A stretch of 64,000 nucleotides of DNA from Marisediminitalea lipolytica (GCF_001758465.1 NZ_MJIC01000014.1:310001-374000); one strand, 5' to 3'. Shown: positions 16,664 through 26,542, counted from the stretch's first letter. Made by a program: numbers and translations. The notes: a model not told the origin generated them from the sequence alone.

Positions 16664-18898
16664 TCACTGGTTTGCTATTGTTTCGTCTGTGCTTTTATTA
16701 GCTTTTAACAGGAATGCCAGCCATTCCTCAGGCGGAAGCGGCCTGGCAAAGTAATAGCCTTGCATTAGATCGCAGCCCATTTTTTCCAGTATTTCCACTT
16801 GCTGTGCAGTTTCGACACCCTCTGCCACTGTGCTTATTTGCATGCGCTTAGACAGCGCTAGTAAGCTTTCTACAATGCCTTTTGCTTTAAAGTTCTTCTC
16901 CATCTCAAGTGTAAAAATGCGGTCAATTTTCAGCTCGCTGATAGGCAGCATATACAGGTTGATCATTGATGAGTAAGCGGTACCAAAATCATCGATAGAA
17001 ATCTTCAGGCCATAATCTGACAGAATTTTAAGTTTTTCGCTTACCGCTGAAAGATCCTGGATCAGGGCGGTTTCGGTTAATTCCAGTATAAGCTGCTGTG
17101 GCCGCAGGTTGTAGCGCCGCAACATGTTCATAATGGTTTCTTCAAATACCGGCCTGACGATATCCCTGGCGCTTACGTTGATGGCAATTTGGGTATTTTG
17201 ACCGTATTTTTTTGCCTCAGCGAGATTGATGCAGGCCTGCTCCAACACCCACTTGGTGATATCGTGGATATCACTGGAGATTTCGGCAATAGGAATAAAC
17301 TCGTCAGGCCTGACAGCACCAAGTTCAGGCGAATTCCAGCGAATCAGTAATTCGGATGACATAACCTTTCGCTCGGCATTGACCTTTGGCTGTAATACCA
17401 CATGAAACTCATTGTTGGTAAGGGCCGGTAGGATGGCATGCCGAATATTTTTCTGGCGTTCAAAACTTTGATAGTCGGCATGACTAATACGATAGATAGT
17501 GCGGCATTCTGCACTCTTGATTTCCGCTCGTGTGTAGTCGATTAACGAGAGCAGTGATTCAGGGGTTTCGTCGCTATCGACCACTTTAAAAATACTGCCT
17601 ATGGACACGCTTTTCTGGTGCTGGTGACCTTCGATGTCAATGTTGTTTTCTAATGAGGCCTGTAATGATAACTCAAACTGAGTAAGCGCAAACCTATCCT
17701 CAGCGGTAGGGCTGGTTAGTGGCGCCAGACGCGCAATGATAAAGCTGTCGCCAAGCCCCCTGTAAGCCACAAATTCCTGGCCGCAGATTGCCAGTATCCG
17801 CTTGGCCATAATGGCCAGTACGTGGTCGCCTTTTTCCCTTCCATAGGCCAGATTAACCTCAGAGAAGCGGTCGATATCAATAATTGACACGTAAAGGTAA
17901 GACTCAGGTGTGTTGGCCAGCGATAACCATTTGCTGCTATCGCGATGATACGCCTGCAAATTTGGCAGGCCGGTAATGGGATCCTCATAGGCCATTTTTC
18001 GCATACGCGCTTCGTGATTTTTGCGTTCGGTTAAATCGCGCATCATGCCTACAAACCAGGTTTGTTGCTGGTGTTCTACTTCGGTCAGGGTGAGTTCGAT
18101 ATGCACCGTATCGCCCGATTTATGTTTTGCAGGAAGCTCTCGTGGGCGGCCAATGATATGTGCCTGGCGTGTTTCAATATAATGTTTAAGGTAATGATCG
18201 TGGGCACTGGCGTAAGGGGCGGGCATCAGCACGGAAACGTTTTTACCTAACAGCTCGGCTTCGGTATAGCCGAGCAACGACTCCACCATCCGATTAGCAG
18301 AAATGACTTCGCCTTTGTGGTCTATTACTACCAGTGCATCATTAATGTTGTCTGTTAGCTTTTGATTAAACTCAGTAAGCTTCTCAATCTGACTGATGGT
18401 ATCAACCGTGGAAGCCTTCACAAGATTATTGAGTAATCGCACTTCGCAATAGTCGCTGCAGGTTTGCAAAATATCGTGCTTTAACGCATTGAGTAACGAG
18501 GTGAGATTGTTCTGGCTTATTTCTGCGTCGTTAAACAGTAATAAAAACATACAGAAGGTGTCTGGATCGCCGCTTCTCGACGAGCCAATACCAAGCGCCC
18601 GGGTAGCTGTGTTATTACCTAACAGTGATTTAATTGCCTGCAGCGATTTAGCATCGGCTTCAGCAAAAGTATCGTGTTGATTAAGCAGCGCATCATGAAA
18701 TACAGGCTCAATAAAACATTTTTGGTAGGCCGGGGGCGTTTGTTGTGGGTGGTTGGCTGCCCACGCAATACTGTGTTCTTGCCGGGATACCGCCATAATC
18801 TGACATTGTGCATTGCTGATGACCACAGTGATATTTCGGGTTAACTGACTAAATTCACTATAGGTGCCAAGAGCCAGTTTATTGAGTAATTGCTGCAT
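16664..18898 (-). CDS. PAS-GGDEF-EAL protein, probable c-di-GMP phosphodiesterase
   Basis: 744 residues. N-terminal sensor region without a clear match (1-180), a PAS domain (about 185-300, NINDALVVIDHKGEVISANR), GGDEF (about 310-470) and EAL (about 490-735). The GGDEF active site is degenerate (RGLGDSFII), so cyclase activity is unlikely. The EAL domain has SSELLIRW in place of EAL but keeps ELTET, DDFGTAYSS and VAEGVET, so it may still break down c-di-GMP. No membrane segment. It starts 12 bases after an Aer-like chemoreceptor and is probably in one operon with it, linking taxis to c-di-GMP. Confidence 0.9.
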   Translation of the reverse strand: MQQLLNKLALGTYSEFSQLTRNITVVISNAQCQIMAVSRQEHSIAWAANHPQQTPPAYQKCFIEPVFHDALLNQHDTFAEADAKSLQAIKSLLGNNTATRALGIGSSRSGDPDTFCMFLLLFNDAEISQNNLTSLLNALKHDILQTCSDYCEVRLLNNLVKASTVDTISQIEKLTEFNQKLTDNINDALVVIDHKGEVISANRMVESLLGYTEAELLGKNVSVLMPAPYASAHDHYLKHYIETRQAHIIGRPRELPAKHKSGDTVHIELTLTEVEHQQQTWFVGMMRDLTERKNHEARMRKMAYEDPITGLPNLQAYHRDSSKWLSLANTPESYLYVSIIDIDRFSEVNLAYGREKGDHVLAIMAKRILAICGQEFVAYRGLGDSFIIARLAPLTSPTAEDRFALTQFELSLQASLENNIDIEGHQHQKSVSIGSIFKVVDSDETPESLLSLIDYTRAEIKSAECRTIYRISHADYQSFERQKNIRHAILPALTNNEFHVVLQPKVNAERKVMSSELLIRWNSPELGAVRPDEFIPIAEISSDIHDITKWVLEQACINLAEAKKYGQNTQIAINVSARDIVRPVFEETIMNMLRRYNLRPQQLILELTETALIQDLSAVSEKLKILSDYGLKISIDDFGTAYSSMINLYMLPISELKIDRIFTLEMEKNFKAKGIVESLLALSKRMQISTVAEGVETAQQVEILEKMGCDLMQGYYFARPLPPEEWLAFLLKANKSTDETIANQ

Positions 18899-18910
18899 AA
18901 TCTGAGTGCT

Positions 18911-20455
18911 CTATCGTTGTTTAAATGTCAGTGGCATTGATGCCAGTAATTGCGCTCGTTCGTCGATGTTAAACGCATTTTCGGCCACATTATTGGCTAG
19001 CACCAGATTGTGCTCTGAGACTTCATTGATAGCTTCCACGTTACGGCTAATTTCCTGTGCTACCGCACTTTGTTCTTCTGCTGCCGTTGAAATCTGGATA
19101 GCTAAATCGGCAATCAGCGTTACCTCTTCGTAAACCTGATTGATAATTGAAACGGTGGTTTCGGTATCATTAATACAGGTGTCTGCTGATATTTTTCCTT
19201 TACGCATTGTGGCGGCGAGCGAATGCAAGGTTGTCTGGATATGTTCCATTGACGCCTGGATTTGCTCGGTGGCTTTATGGGTGCGGGTGGATAAGGCTCT
19301 GACTTCTTCGGCTACCACCGCAAAGCCTCGCCCGTGTTCGCCAGCGCGCGCAGCCTCGATTGCGGCGTTGAGAGCCAGTAAATTAGTTTGATCAGCTATT
19401 CCCTGAATTTCAGTAGTGACTTTACCTATTTGTTCGGCATTGGTCGCGAGGGCTTCAGCTGAGTTAGCCGAATCGGTAACCTCGGCCGCTAAGCGGGATA
19501 CCGATTTCATAGTATCGGTGATCGCACGTGTGGCCTGCTCACAGTCATGGTGGACTGCCTCCACTTTTACCGACGTTTGTGTGGTATTGGTGGCAACCTC
19601 CTGGATTGTGGCCGACATTTCTTCCATTGCAGTAGCTAACTGATGTAGCTCATGAGTTTGTTGTTCAACGCCGGTACGACTTTGCTGAGCGGTATCTTCT
19701 AACCGTTGTACGCTTGAGAGAAGCGTTTTTGCTCCGTCTGATACCCGGCCCAGAATAGTTCGGGTTCGGCCCCTGTGCATCAGATCGTGGAAGTGCACGA
19801 TACTGAGCGATGAGCGACCACAAAAAACATAGCGGGATACACTGTCGTAGTCGGCTTTTAATCGCCTGATAGCAGCATAAGTACTGAATATTTCGGGATA
19901 AAAACATATTAACGCAACAACTGGCAGGGCAAAGGCCAGCCACGCAAAAAACAGCGCGCCGGTACTTAAGGCTAACGAGGCCACGCAAAAAGTGAGCAAA
20001 CGCGGCAGACTGGCCTGCCAGAAGGTTTCTGATACCGAATGTCCGGCATTGATTTTTTGATAAAGCCGCTGTGCGCGGGCCTTTATTGTGGGATCCAGTA
20101 CAGTACGAACTGACTGATAGCCAGTTAACTCTCCGTTTTCAAAAACCGGGGTAACAAAGGCATCTACCCAATAATAGCTGCCATCTTTACAGCGGTTTTT
20201 AACCGCGCCGCGCCATGACTGGCCGGCCTGTAGTTTTTGCCACATATCGGCAAACGCGGCTTTAGGCATGTCCGGGTGTCTTACAATGTTGTGATTTTTG
20301 CCTATTAACTCCGCCTCTTTAAAACCCGCTACCCGGCAGAAGGCGTTGTTGGCATAACGAATAATACCGCGGGTGTCAGTGATGGAAACCAACTCTTCCT
20401 GTTCAGTAAAAGTAACTTCTTTGTCTAGCACGTGATTATTGCGCCTATTCACCAC
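18911..20455 (-). CDS. Aer-like PAS methyl-accepting chemotaxis protein
   Basis: 514 residues. An N-terminal PAS domain (about 12-120) has the Aer-type motifs [11 protein letters not shown] and [13 protein letters not shown]. Two membrane segments follow (about 150-190), then a HAMP-like linker. The signalling domain contains the conserved tip [36 protein letters not shown]. Aer senses redox or energy state through PAS-bound FAD. A GTG start (GTG GTG AAT) is likely. It precedes the GGDEF-EAL gene by 12 bases. Confidence 0.92.
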   Translation of the reverse strand: MVNRRNNHVLDKEVTFTEQEELVSITDTRGIIRYANNAFCRVAGFKEAELIGKNHNIVRHPDMPKAAFADMWQKLQAGQSWRGAVKNRCKDGSYYWVDAFVTPVFENGELTGYQSVRTVLDPTIKARAQRLYQKINAGHSVSETFWQASLPRLLTFCVASLALSTGALFFAWLAFALPVVALICFYPEIFSTYAAIRRLKADYDSVSRYVFCGRSSLSIVHFHDLMHRGRTRTILGRVSDGAKTLLSSVQRLEDTAQQSRTGVEQQTHELHQLATAMEEMSATIQEVATNTTQTSVKVEAVHHDCEQATRAITDTMKSVSRLAAEVTDSANSAEALATNAEQIGKVTTEIQGIADQTNLLALNAAIEAARAGEHGRGFAVVAEEVRALSTRTHKATEQIQASMEHIQTTLHSLAATMRKGKISADTCINDTETTVSIINQVYEEVTLIADLAIQISTAAEEQSAVAQEISRNVEAINEVSEHNLVLANNVAENAFNIDERAQLLASMPLTFKQR

Positions 20456-21298
20456 AATACATTTTCCTTGCTATCAATACATGGCGGCGTACCGAAACCG
20501 CTCGATATGAAAAATACAACAGCTTGTAGCTCCGGCTTGTTATAAAAAAGCTTATTTTTTGGCCAGATGCAGATAGAAAACAGCCGTGTGCTGTTTTTGT
20601 TAATTTCGCAGAATTTGAAATATCAACTTTGTGATAATTGTAATTATTGAAGAACTTCAATATGCGGTAGGGTTAATATTATCTTTAACTTTAGTAGTAA
20701 CAAATTATTTTTGAGAAATCTTGGCTGGTCAGACCTCTAAGGCTAAAGAATAATAAAAATGGTCATTTTTTTGTCGTTTTAGCGTCGTTGAATTGACGTG
20801 AAGCCTTGTTTTAAAAGTATTCTGTAAAATATAGGTAACTGATATGTGTTTTATTTGTGGCGCGGTTTGGTGGGCATGTCTTTACGTAGGTTCGGATTTT
20901 TCTTAATTTCTGCTCCAGGAACTATTTCAAGTTACCTTTTGAAAGGTGAAAGCTTTACTTTTCACAGAACGATGTAAGTTGTACTGGAGGTAGTAGGAAT
21001 ATAAGTAAATTGAATGTCACTACCAATACACGGCTGCCAAGCGGACAGGCGGTTTTAGATGATTGTATTTTTTAGTAAGTTTTTTACGTAAAGGGAAATA
21101 ATGAGGCTTCATCCGGACTCAAACCAAAGGCCTGAATATTAGCTTTTATAGCGTAATGTGGTGTCTGACCTGGTTTCTTATTTCTGCTTACAGGCGGAGG
21201 TTTCCTTGCAAATCATCTGATTAATCGGTTTACTGAATATTACCGGGGAGATTGTCATATGTTGTTCCTCTTAATCTTATCGAGCAACAGGAAACAAC
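20456..21298. other. Long AT-rich intergenic region
   Basis: 843 bases between divergent genes without a credible reading frame. A small hairpin GTGAAAGCTTTACTTTTCAC lies at 20946-20965. No known riboswitch or RNA gene was recognised. The last 40 bases form a hairpin over the start of the next gene, listed separately. Confidence 0.5.
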
Positions 21299-21301
21299 AT
21301 G
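21259..21301 (+). promoter_or_regulatory. Leader hairpin covering the ribosome-binding site and start codon
   Basis: ATGTTGTTCC (21259-21268) pairs with GGAAACAACAT (21290-21300), with one bulged A and a 21-base loop. The right arm contains the ribosome-binding site and the first two bases of the ATG of the DUF885 gene, so folding would block translation. Formed directly from sequence; regulation is inference. Confidence 0.6.
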
Positions 21302-23167
21302 AAGAAATCTCTGTGTATTAGTGTTTTTTTATTGTTACTGATTGGCTGTACCGAAGTCCCTCAATCTCCGCCAGCCTCAACCACGACTGTGGCGGAATCT
21401 CAGCAACTGACGGAGTCAGAAAAACTCAATCAGTGGTTTGACGTGAAATATGAAGAGCTACTGGCATTTTCACCTTTAACGCTCACTCGGTTGGGACGAA
21501 AAGAGTTATATGATCAAATAGACGATATGTCAGAACAGGGCGAAGCCGCAAAGTTGGCCTGGATGGCAGCATCGGTTGAGGAACTGAAAAGCCAGTTTGA
21601 TTACAGCAAACTTGATGACGATGCCAAAATCTCTTACGACCTGTGGTTCTACCAATATGAACAGGCCAGATTGATTGATGCGTATAGTCGTCATCGTTAT
21701 TTATTAACGCAAATGTGGGGGATGCAATCATATCTTCCTACGTTGATGATCAATTATCATAAGGTTTCGGATGCTGCTGATATTGAAGCCTATATCTCTC
21801 GCCTGTCAGGTATCGGCCGCGCAATCGAGCAACTTACCAGTCGGGTTGCAATTCATGCTGATGAGGGGGTAAAAGCCCCTTATTTTGCCTACGAAGGTGT
21901 TATCAAACAAAGCAAAAGTATTATTTCAGGTAGACCTTTTGAGCCCGCGAGCGAAGCAGACTCTTCATTGCTTGTTGATATTAAAAGGAAAATCGGCTCA
22001 CTGATCGATACTCAACAACTGGATAAGGTACAAGCGGATAAATTCATAAAAGCCGCTGAACAAAAGTTATTAAGTGATGTATTACCTGCCTATAGCGCGT
22101 TAATTCATCAGTTTGAAGACGACTTATCCAATTTAGACACGGTAGCAAAGGGAGTGTGGGCGTTGCCCAATGGTAACTCCTATTACAACACGATGCTGAA
22201 GATGCACACAACGACTGATCTCACGGCGGATGAAATACACCAGCTGGGATTACAGGAAGTCACCCGTCTTCGCCAGGAAATGGAAAATATCAAGCAAAAA
22301 GAAGGTTTTAATGGCACGCTTCAGGCGTTTTTCTCCTATATAAAATCGGATACGTCGGATGAACGTTTCTATTACCCGAATACTGATGAAGGCCGTCAGG
22401 GATATATCAATGATGCCACTGCTTTTATAGAAGATATTGAAGCTAAGCTGCCCGAATTTTTTGGTATTTTACCCAAAGCCAAATTAGTCGTTAAACGCGT
22501 AGAATCTTTTCGAGAACAGCCTGGTGCTCCACAACATTATTTTGCTGGTTCGACAGATGGCACTACACCCGGTGTGTACTACGCACACTTAATCGACATG
22601 AAGTCGATGCCGAAAAATGAAATGGAAGCCATTGCTTACCATGAAGGTATTCCGGGCCATCACATGCAGGTTTCCATTGCTCAGGAACTGCAAGGTGTCC
22701 CCAAATTCCGAACCACTTTTTTTGTCACCGCTTACACTGAAGGATGGGGGCTGTATGCAGAGTCATTAGCGAAGGAAATGGGCGGTTATCAGAATCCGAT
22801 GTCTGACTTTGGTCGCCTGGTAACCGAAATATGGCGAGCGATACGTTTAGTTGTAGATACCGGTATTCATTCTAAGGGCTGGACCGAAGAACAAGCTATT
22901 CAGTATTTTAAAGACAATTCCCCAATCTCTAACGGACAAATCAAAGCCGAAGTTCAGCGGTACTTTGTGTGGCCGGGTCAGGCCACTGCATATAAGATTG
23001 GTATGTTAAAAATTCAGGAGCAGCGTAAAAAGGCAGAAACTGCGCTTGGAGATGAATTCGATATTCGTGAATTCCACGATCTGGTTCTGGGTAATGGAGA
23101 AGTCCCATTGACTATTCTGGAGCGCATAGTTGATGACTGGATAGCTAGCAAGATGGCAAATATTTAA
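21299..23167 (+). CDS. DUF885 family lipoprotein, probable metallopeptidase
   Basis: 622 residues. The lipoprotein signal ends in LIGC (Cys about 17). The DUF885 domain covers nearly the whole length, with the zinc motif AYHEGIPGHHMQ (about 447) and the further segment YTEGWGLYAESL (about 480), whose glutamate would complete the metal site as in gluzincin peptidases. The family is thought to be peptidases of the cell envelope; the substrate is not known. The start and ribosome-binding site lie inside a leader hairpin. A short hairpin (23176-23199) follows the stop. Confidence 0.85.
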   Translation: MKKSLCISVFLLLLIGCTEVPQSPPASTTTVAESQQLTESEKLNQWFDVKYEELLAFSPLTLTRLGRKELYDQIDDMSEQGEAAKLAWMAASVEELKSQFDYSKLDDDAKISYDLWFYQYEQARLIDAYSRHRYLLTQMWGMQSYLPTLMINYHKVSDAADIEAYISRLSGIGRAIEQLTSRVAIHADEGVKAPYFAYEGVIKQSKSIISGRPFEPASEADSSLLVDIKRKIGSLIDTQQLDKVQADKFIKAAEQKLLSDVLPAYSALIHQFEDDLSNLDTVAKGVWALPNGNSYYNTMLKMHTTTDLTADEIHQLGLQEVTRLRQEMENIKQKEGFNGTLQAFFSYIKSDTSDERFYYPNTDEGRQGYINDATAFIEDIEAKLPEFFGILPKAKLVVKRVESFREQPGAPQHYFAGSTDGTTPGVYYAHLIDMKSMPKNEMEAIAYHEGIPGHHMQVSIAQELQGVPKFRTTFFVTAYTEGWGLYAESLAKEMGGYQNPMSDFGRLVTEIWRAIRLVVDTGIHSKGWTEEQAIQYFKDNSPISNGQIKAEVQRYFVWPGQATAYKIGMLKIQEQRKKAETALGDEFDIREFHDLVLGNGEVPLTILERIVDDWIASKMANI

Positions 23168-23238
23168 TGTTGCAGGCTTCTTTATAGAGCTGAAGAAGCT
23201 AAATTAAATGGTGCCATACCGTCCAGGATATACCGCGT

Positions 23239-23547
23239 GCCATCGATGCGCCGCTGGTGGTGAGTATCGACGAGGAGTTATCCGGCAGTTCGTTTGGGGA
23301 TCACTGTTCGCCCATTTCTGAAACCATCATTGTTTCTTCCACTGGCGCTAACTGTAGTCAGTTCGGGCAATTTAAAACGCAATTGCCTTATGCACTGATG
23401 AACGGATCTATAGCGGCGATAGCTTTTTTGGTGGCGGGATGGTTGGCCAGTCCGGTTATCTTACTCTCGGCGTTGGTATGCCAGTTGGTGTTGCTCTGGG
23501 GGATAAAGCAAGTGTATTCAAAGCAGGCAGCTCAATGTGATTATTGA
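23239..23547 (+). pseudogene. 5'-truncated copy of nhaC (last about 100 codons)
   Basis: Translation gives FGDHCSPISETIIVSSTGAN and a tail ending LLWGIKQVYSKQAAQCDY, matching residues about 400-501 of NhaC at 14958. Similarity begins abruptly at GCCATCGATGCGCCGCTGG. The frame is still open to the original stop, although many positions have changed, including GGLFGDHC to GSSFGDHC. It cannot form a transporter. The terminator hairpin and a following convergent PEP-CTERM gene are part of the same duplicated block. Confidence 0.85.
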
Positions 23548-23553
23548 GCTGCC
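23526..23553. terminator. Duplicated nhaC terminator hairpin
   Basis: GGCAGCTCAA (23526-23535) and TTGAGCTGCC (23544-23553), the same stem as at 16442-16469. It lies between the nhaC fragment and the convergent PEP-CTERM gene and ends 16 bases from the stop of the latter. Confidence 0.7.
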
Positions 23554-23569
23554 AGTAGATGGTGCTTGT

Positions 23570-24427
23570 TTATTTGAGTGCTTTGCGGCGAAGACCAATG
23601 AGAGCCAGCATGCCGGATAAGAACAGTGCAAAAGTAGAGGGGGCGGGCACTTCTACTTCGGCTGCCTCAACGGTAATAGCAAACGTTTCGAATACGGTAT
23701 ATTTACCGTCGCTCACTTTGGCAGACATGTTGTAAATGCCCGCGTCGGTAAAGGAGTAACTACCACTGGCGCCGCTGAAATCGTCATACTGGCCATCGCT
23801 GTTGAAATCCCAGTCGATGGTTAACGCGTCGTTATCGCGATCAAACGTATCCACACCAAAATTAAAAGATTCGCCGGTAAATAAATTCAGGTCCTGAGTA
23901 ATACTCAGGATTTGCGGGCGGTAGTCAACATTGAGGGTTAAGCGGACAAAATCTAAAATCCACGAGTCGCTACCTGTGTCAAACCGAAAAAAGCCAGAAC
24001 CGGCGGCAAACCTTGAAAAAGTAGCGCTGCTCAGGTTATAGCTTGGTCTTGCGTAGGCCTGTCCTGCAGACGGGTGTACGCAATTTGTATAGCCGTTCAG
24101 ACTACCGTCACAGCCGTCAGAGTCAACCAACCTGATGGTGTTGACATTATTTACAATTAAATTGGCAGCGCCGCGGGGACCCGGGCCACGATAGCCAAGA
24201 GAATCGTAACCCAGCATAACGGAGGCCGATACAATGCTAGCGAAGCTGGTAGACCAACCGCCAATGCTAAATGAGTGATCGCCTTGTAAAACTCTATCTG
24301 TGATGGTGCTGCCAAAACCTGTAGTGGTAGCGCGGTTGTCGATATCACCGTATTGATAGGTAATATAGCTTGCGTTTGCGGTGGTTGCTAAAAAAGCCAG
24401 AGAGGCCAGCAAGGATTTAATTTTCAT
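23570..24427 (-). CDS. PEP-CTERM protein with a PKD-like domain
   Basis: 285 residues from the ATG at 24427; a longer frame to 24469 exists, but the Sec signal starts at MKIKSLLASLAFLATTANA, which fixes the start. The N-terminal part (about 20-165) is beta-rich and unassigned. A PKD-like domain (about 170-250) has DRDNDALTIDWDFNSDGQYD and ends VKVSDG-like (AKVSDGKYTV). The PEP-CTERM tail is PAPSTFALFLSGMLALIGLRRK, with PAPST instead of VPEPS. It should be exported, cut by exosortase and used at the surface or in the matrix. It faces the nhaC fragment. Confidence 0.82.
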   Translation of the reverse strand: MKIKSLLASLAFLATTANASYITYQYGDIDNRATTTGFGSTITDRVLQGDHSFSIGGWSTSFASIVSASVMLGYDSLGYRGPGPRGAANLIVNNVNTIRLVDSDGCDGSLNGYTNCVHPSAGQAYARPSYNLSSATFSRFAAGSGFFRFDTGSDSWILDFVRLTLNVDYRPQILSITQDLNLFTGESFNFGVDTFDRDNDALTIDWDFNSDGQYDDFSGASGSYSFTDAGIYNMSAKVSDGKYTVFETFAITVEAAEVEVPAPSTFALFLSGMLALIGLRRKALK

Positions 24428-24650
24428 AACTTTACTTCCAAAACATCTCCTGGATGGAACGGCTGCCATATCAGGTACAAATTTGTTCTATCACTGATAA
24501 AGCAGAAGTTATGCCATTTTTAATTCATTGATTTTTAGGCGCTTAATTTCGATGTAAGTAAGGGGTGTAAAATAAATCGACAATGATATGCCTGACTTTA
24601 TTAATGTCAGCTGTAGTGCACAAAACACAAAGACAGTTACTTACCCAAAT

Positions 24651-24806
24651 CAGTTTGAGCATTTTAAAACGCAATTGCCCTACGCACTCATGAATGGCGC
24701 TACAGCGGCGATAGTCTTTTGAGTGGCTGGATGTCTGGCCAATCAGGTTATTTTGGTTGCGGCGTTGATGCGCCAGTTGGTGTTTTTGTGGGGGGCGGAG
24801 GCATAG
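24651..24806 (+). pseudogene. Second degenerate fragment of the nhaC 3' end
   Basis: The DNA beginning CAGTTTGAGCATTTTAAAAC is almost identical to nhaC from 16275 and closer to it than to the copy at 23.2 kb. The reading frame is broken by a TGA (GTC TTT TGA) and the end is altered. It is followed by another convergent PEP-CTERM gene. Confidence 0.82.
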
Positions 24807-24819
24807 TAGGTTTATAAAA

Positions 24820-24852
24820 AGAAGGGGCCTTGCACACACATAAGGCCCTTCT
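24820..24852 (-). terminator. Terminator of the PEP-CTERM gene at 24874
   Basis: AGAAGGGGCCTT (24820-24831) pairs with AAGGCCCTTCT (24842-24852) with one bulged base. On the minus strand the stem is followed by TTTTT. Confidence 0.85.
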
Positions 24853-24873
24853 CTGGATTAATTCGTTGGTTTG

Positions 24874-25812
24874 TTAAGTTTCTGCTTTAGTTTTACGAAA
24901 TTTAGCGAAAAACAATCCGAAGAGGCCAAATCCCATCATTGCAAGTAGCGATGGTTCTGGAATTTCGCTTGGCGGTTCTGCTTCTGCATTATAAGCACTG
25001 CCGCCCACGACACTGGTGGAGTGGTAACCGGACAGGTTTGAAGTATTAAAATTGGTAGTAATGCCGTTACTATCTACCTTAGTGGTTGGGGTATTGTAGC
25101 CAATACCAATGGTGGAATAAAATCTGTCACCGTTGGCTATGTTTACGGCGGAGGTTCCGTACCAATGCGGGTCTGATTGCGTAGTCGCTGTATTTAGATC
25201 AAAATTGGTTGTCGCGAGCGTTGTATTAAAAAGGTAGGAATAAACGCCGTTATAAAAAGCGGCATCGCGTTTTCTTTCGCCTGTACCCAGACCCGTTCCC
25301 AGAACTTTTATAAAATTCATATCAGAGTCAAAGAAAAAGGTTCGGTCTACCGATATTTGAGTGAGCCCAATCATATCGTTTACCACATCGTAGCCTGCAA
25401 CCATACTGGCCGCAAAACTAAGGCTGCCGGTGGTCCATGATGAACCGTTGTAAAGATGATAAGCACTTGAGTTATATTGAGTGACTAAAAACTTATCTTC
25501 ACCAATCACTTCTAAATTGTAATTAGATCCCCCAAAAGAATTACCTGCCATAACATACTGCCAGGAGTTGATCATCGCATCATATTTAACAATGGAGTTG
25601 TTAATATCCAAAGCGTAAACATTGCCATTAATGTCACTGGCTAATGTCGACCGGGTATTAACCGAAGCTTTTTGAGTATATATGCCGGTAGTAGTGTCCA
25701 TGGCGTAAAAAGTGCTGCTGGTGTCTGTGCTGGTGCTATATAAAATCCCAGCTGACGAACCGGCTGATGCGGCGACCATGCCTGCACCCAGGAGTAATTT
25801 CATGGCTTTCAT
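24874..25812 (-). CDS. PEP-CTERM protein, beta-propeller-like
   Basis: 312 residues. Signal peptide MKAMKLLLGAGMVAASAGSS, then repeated short beta motifs (YSTSTDTSSTFYAMDTTTG; NVYALDINNSIVKYDA; FLVTQYNSSAYHLYNGSSW), which suggest a small propeller or similar repeat fold. The C-terminus is a textbook PEP-CTERM: EIPEPSLLAMMGFGLFGLFF followed by AKFRK. Exported and processed by exosortase, which is encoded elsewhere. It lies beside a broken nhaC fragment and ends at a strong terminator. Function of the mature domain unknown. Confidence 0.85.
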   Translation of the reverse strand: MKAMKLLLGAGMVAASAGSSAGILYSTSTDTSSTFYAMDTTTGIYTQKASVNTRSTLASDINGNVYALDINNSIVKYDAMINSWQYVMAGNSFGGSNYNLEVIGEDKFLVTQYNSSAYHLYNGSSWTTGSLSFAASMVAGYDVVNDMIGLTQISVDRTFFFDSDMNFIKVLGTGLGTGERKRDAAFYNGVYSYLFNTTLATTNFDLNTATTQSDPHWYGTSAVNIANGDRFYSTIGIGYNTPTTKVDSNGITTNFNTSNLSGYHSTSVVGGSAYNAEAEPPSEIPEPSLLAMMGFGLFGLFFAKFRKTKAET

Positions 25813-26542
25813 TTTTGGCTTTTCCTCTTACATCAAGGCTCGGTACTACCGTAAGGAATATTTGTGCCAGTTTTGTAACTCTTTGATAGTAATTATTTTG
25901 TCATCAATCAGAAAGTTTACTTGGTAATTTGTGTAAAAAATATAAACACAAAATTAACATTTAGATAACCTTGTTGGGTGTGTTCTTTACTGCTAACCGT
26001 GAGGAGAAAACTGAACTTTGTAGTGTGTATTTCCGTCATTGTCTGGCGAGGTTTTATCTCTTGGTGGCCTTTGTTTTAAAGGGCTGCAATAGGGGGAAGG
26101 CTATCTTTTCGAAAACTTAGACTGAAGCGAATTCCACCATGACAATGTATTCAGGCAAAGCCAGTTTGTGGGTTTAGCGGTAGTTATTTGGTTGTCAGAA
26201 ATTTTTACACGTATTAAGTAAGTATATGTATTTTAATGTATTTTTAATTTTGGAGCTGATACTGACGAAATACCTTGGTATTCGAAGTGGTTTGGTGGCA
26301 GGTAGCTGACTGAAGCTTTCGCAGATTGTTTTAAAGTCTTTTCGAAGGTCAAACAAAAGTGGAACAGAAATCCCTTTAATTTGAGCAAGATATTGATTTA
26401 ATTGAATTGTATTTTGAAATGGTGGCCCCACCTGAACAGGAAGGGGTTTTAAATCAATGGTTTAGTGAGTTTTGGGGCCGCAAAAAACCCCGTTTTTAGG
26501 GGCTTTGAGCCACTTTGTTCCACTTTTATTAATTTTTAAAGT
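25813..26542. other. Chromosome-island junction region, no gene supported
   Basis: About 730 AT-rich bases between the last chromosomal gene and the integrase. It holds the promoter of the PEP-CTERM gene, a hairpin at 26482-26507 and GTGGAAC repeats. A 78-codon minus-strand frame (26195-26431) has no supporting features. No tRNA was found, so the attachment site could not be placed. Confidence 0.5.
26482..26507 (-). terminator. Terminator-like hairpin upstream of the integrase
   Basis: CCCC (26488-26491) and GGGG (26499-26502) with flanking A/T pairs. On the minus strand it reads GCCCCTAAAAACGGGGTTTTTT, a compact rho-independent terminator that would stop transcription leaving the island, or mark the end of a lost gene. 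Confidence 0.6.

Noticed and set aside
20456..21298. c-di-GMP or other riboswitch in the long gap beside the c-di-GMP genes
   Set aside because: The conserved cores of known riboswitches were not found; only a small local hairpin is present.
24543..24839. 98-codon minus-strand frame
   Set aside because: It is the antisense of the broken nhaC fragment and has no family or ribosome-binding site.
26195..26431. 78-codon minus-strand frame next to the integrase
   Set aside because: No recognisable features, AT-rich junction DNA and a terminator-like hairpin upstream; kept only as intergenic.
25813..26542. tRNA gene as integration site of the island
   Set aside because: No cloverleaf or T-loop sequence could be found on either strand before the integrase.
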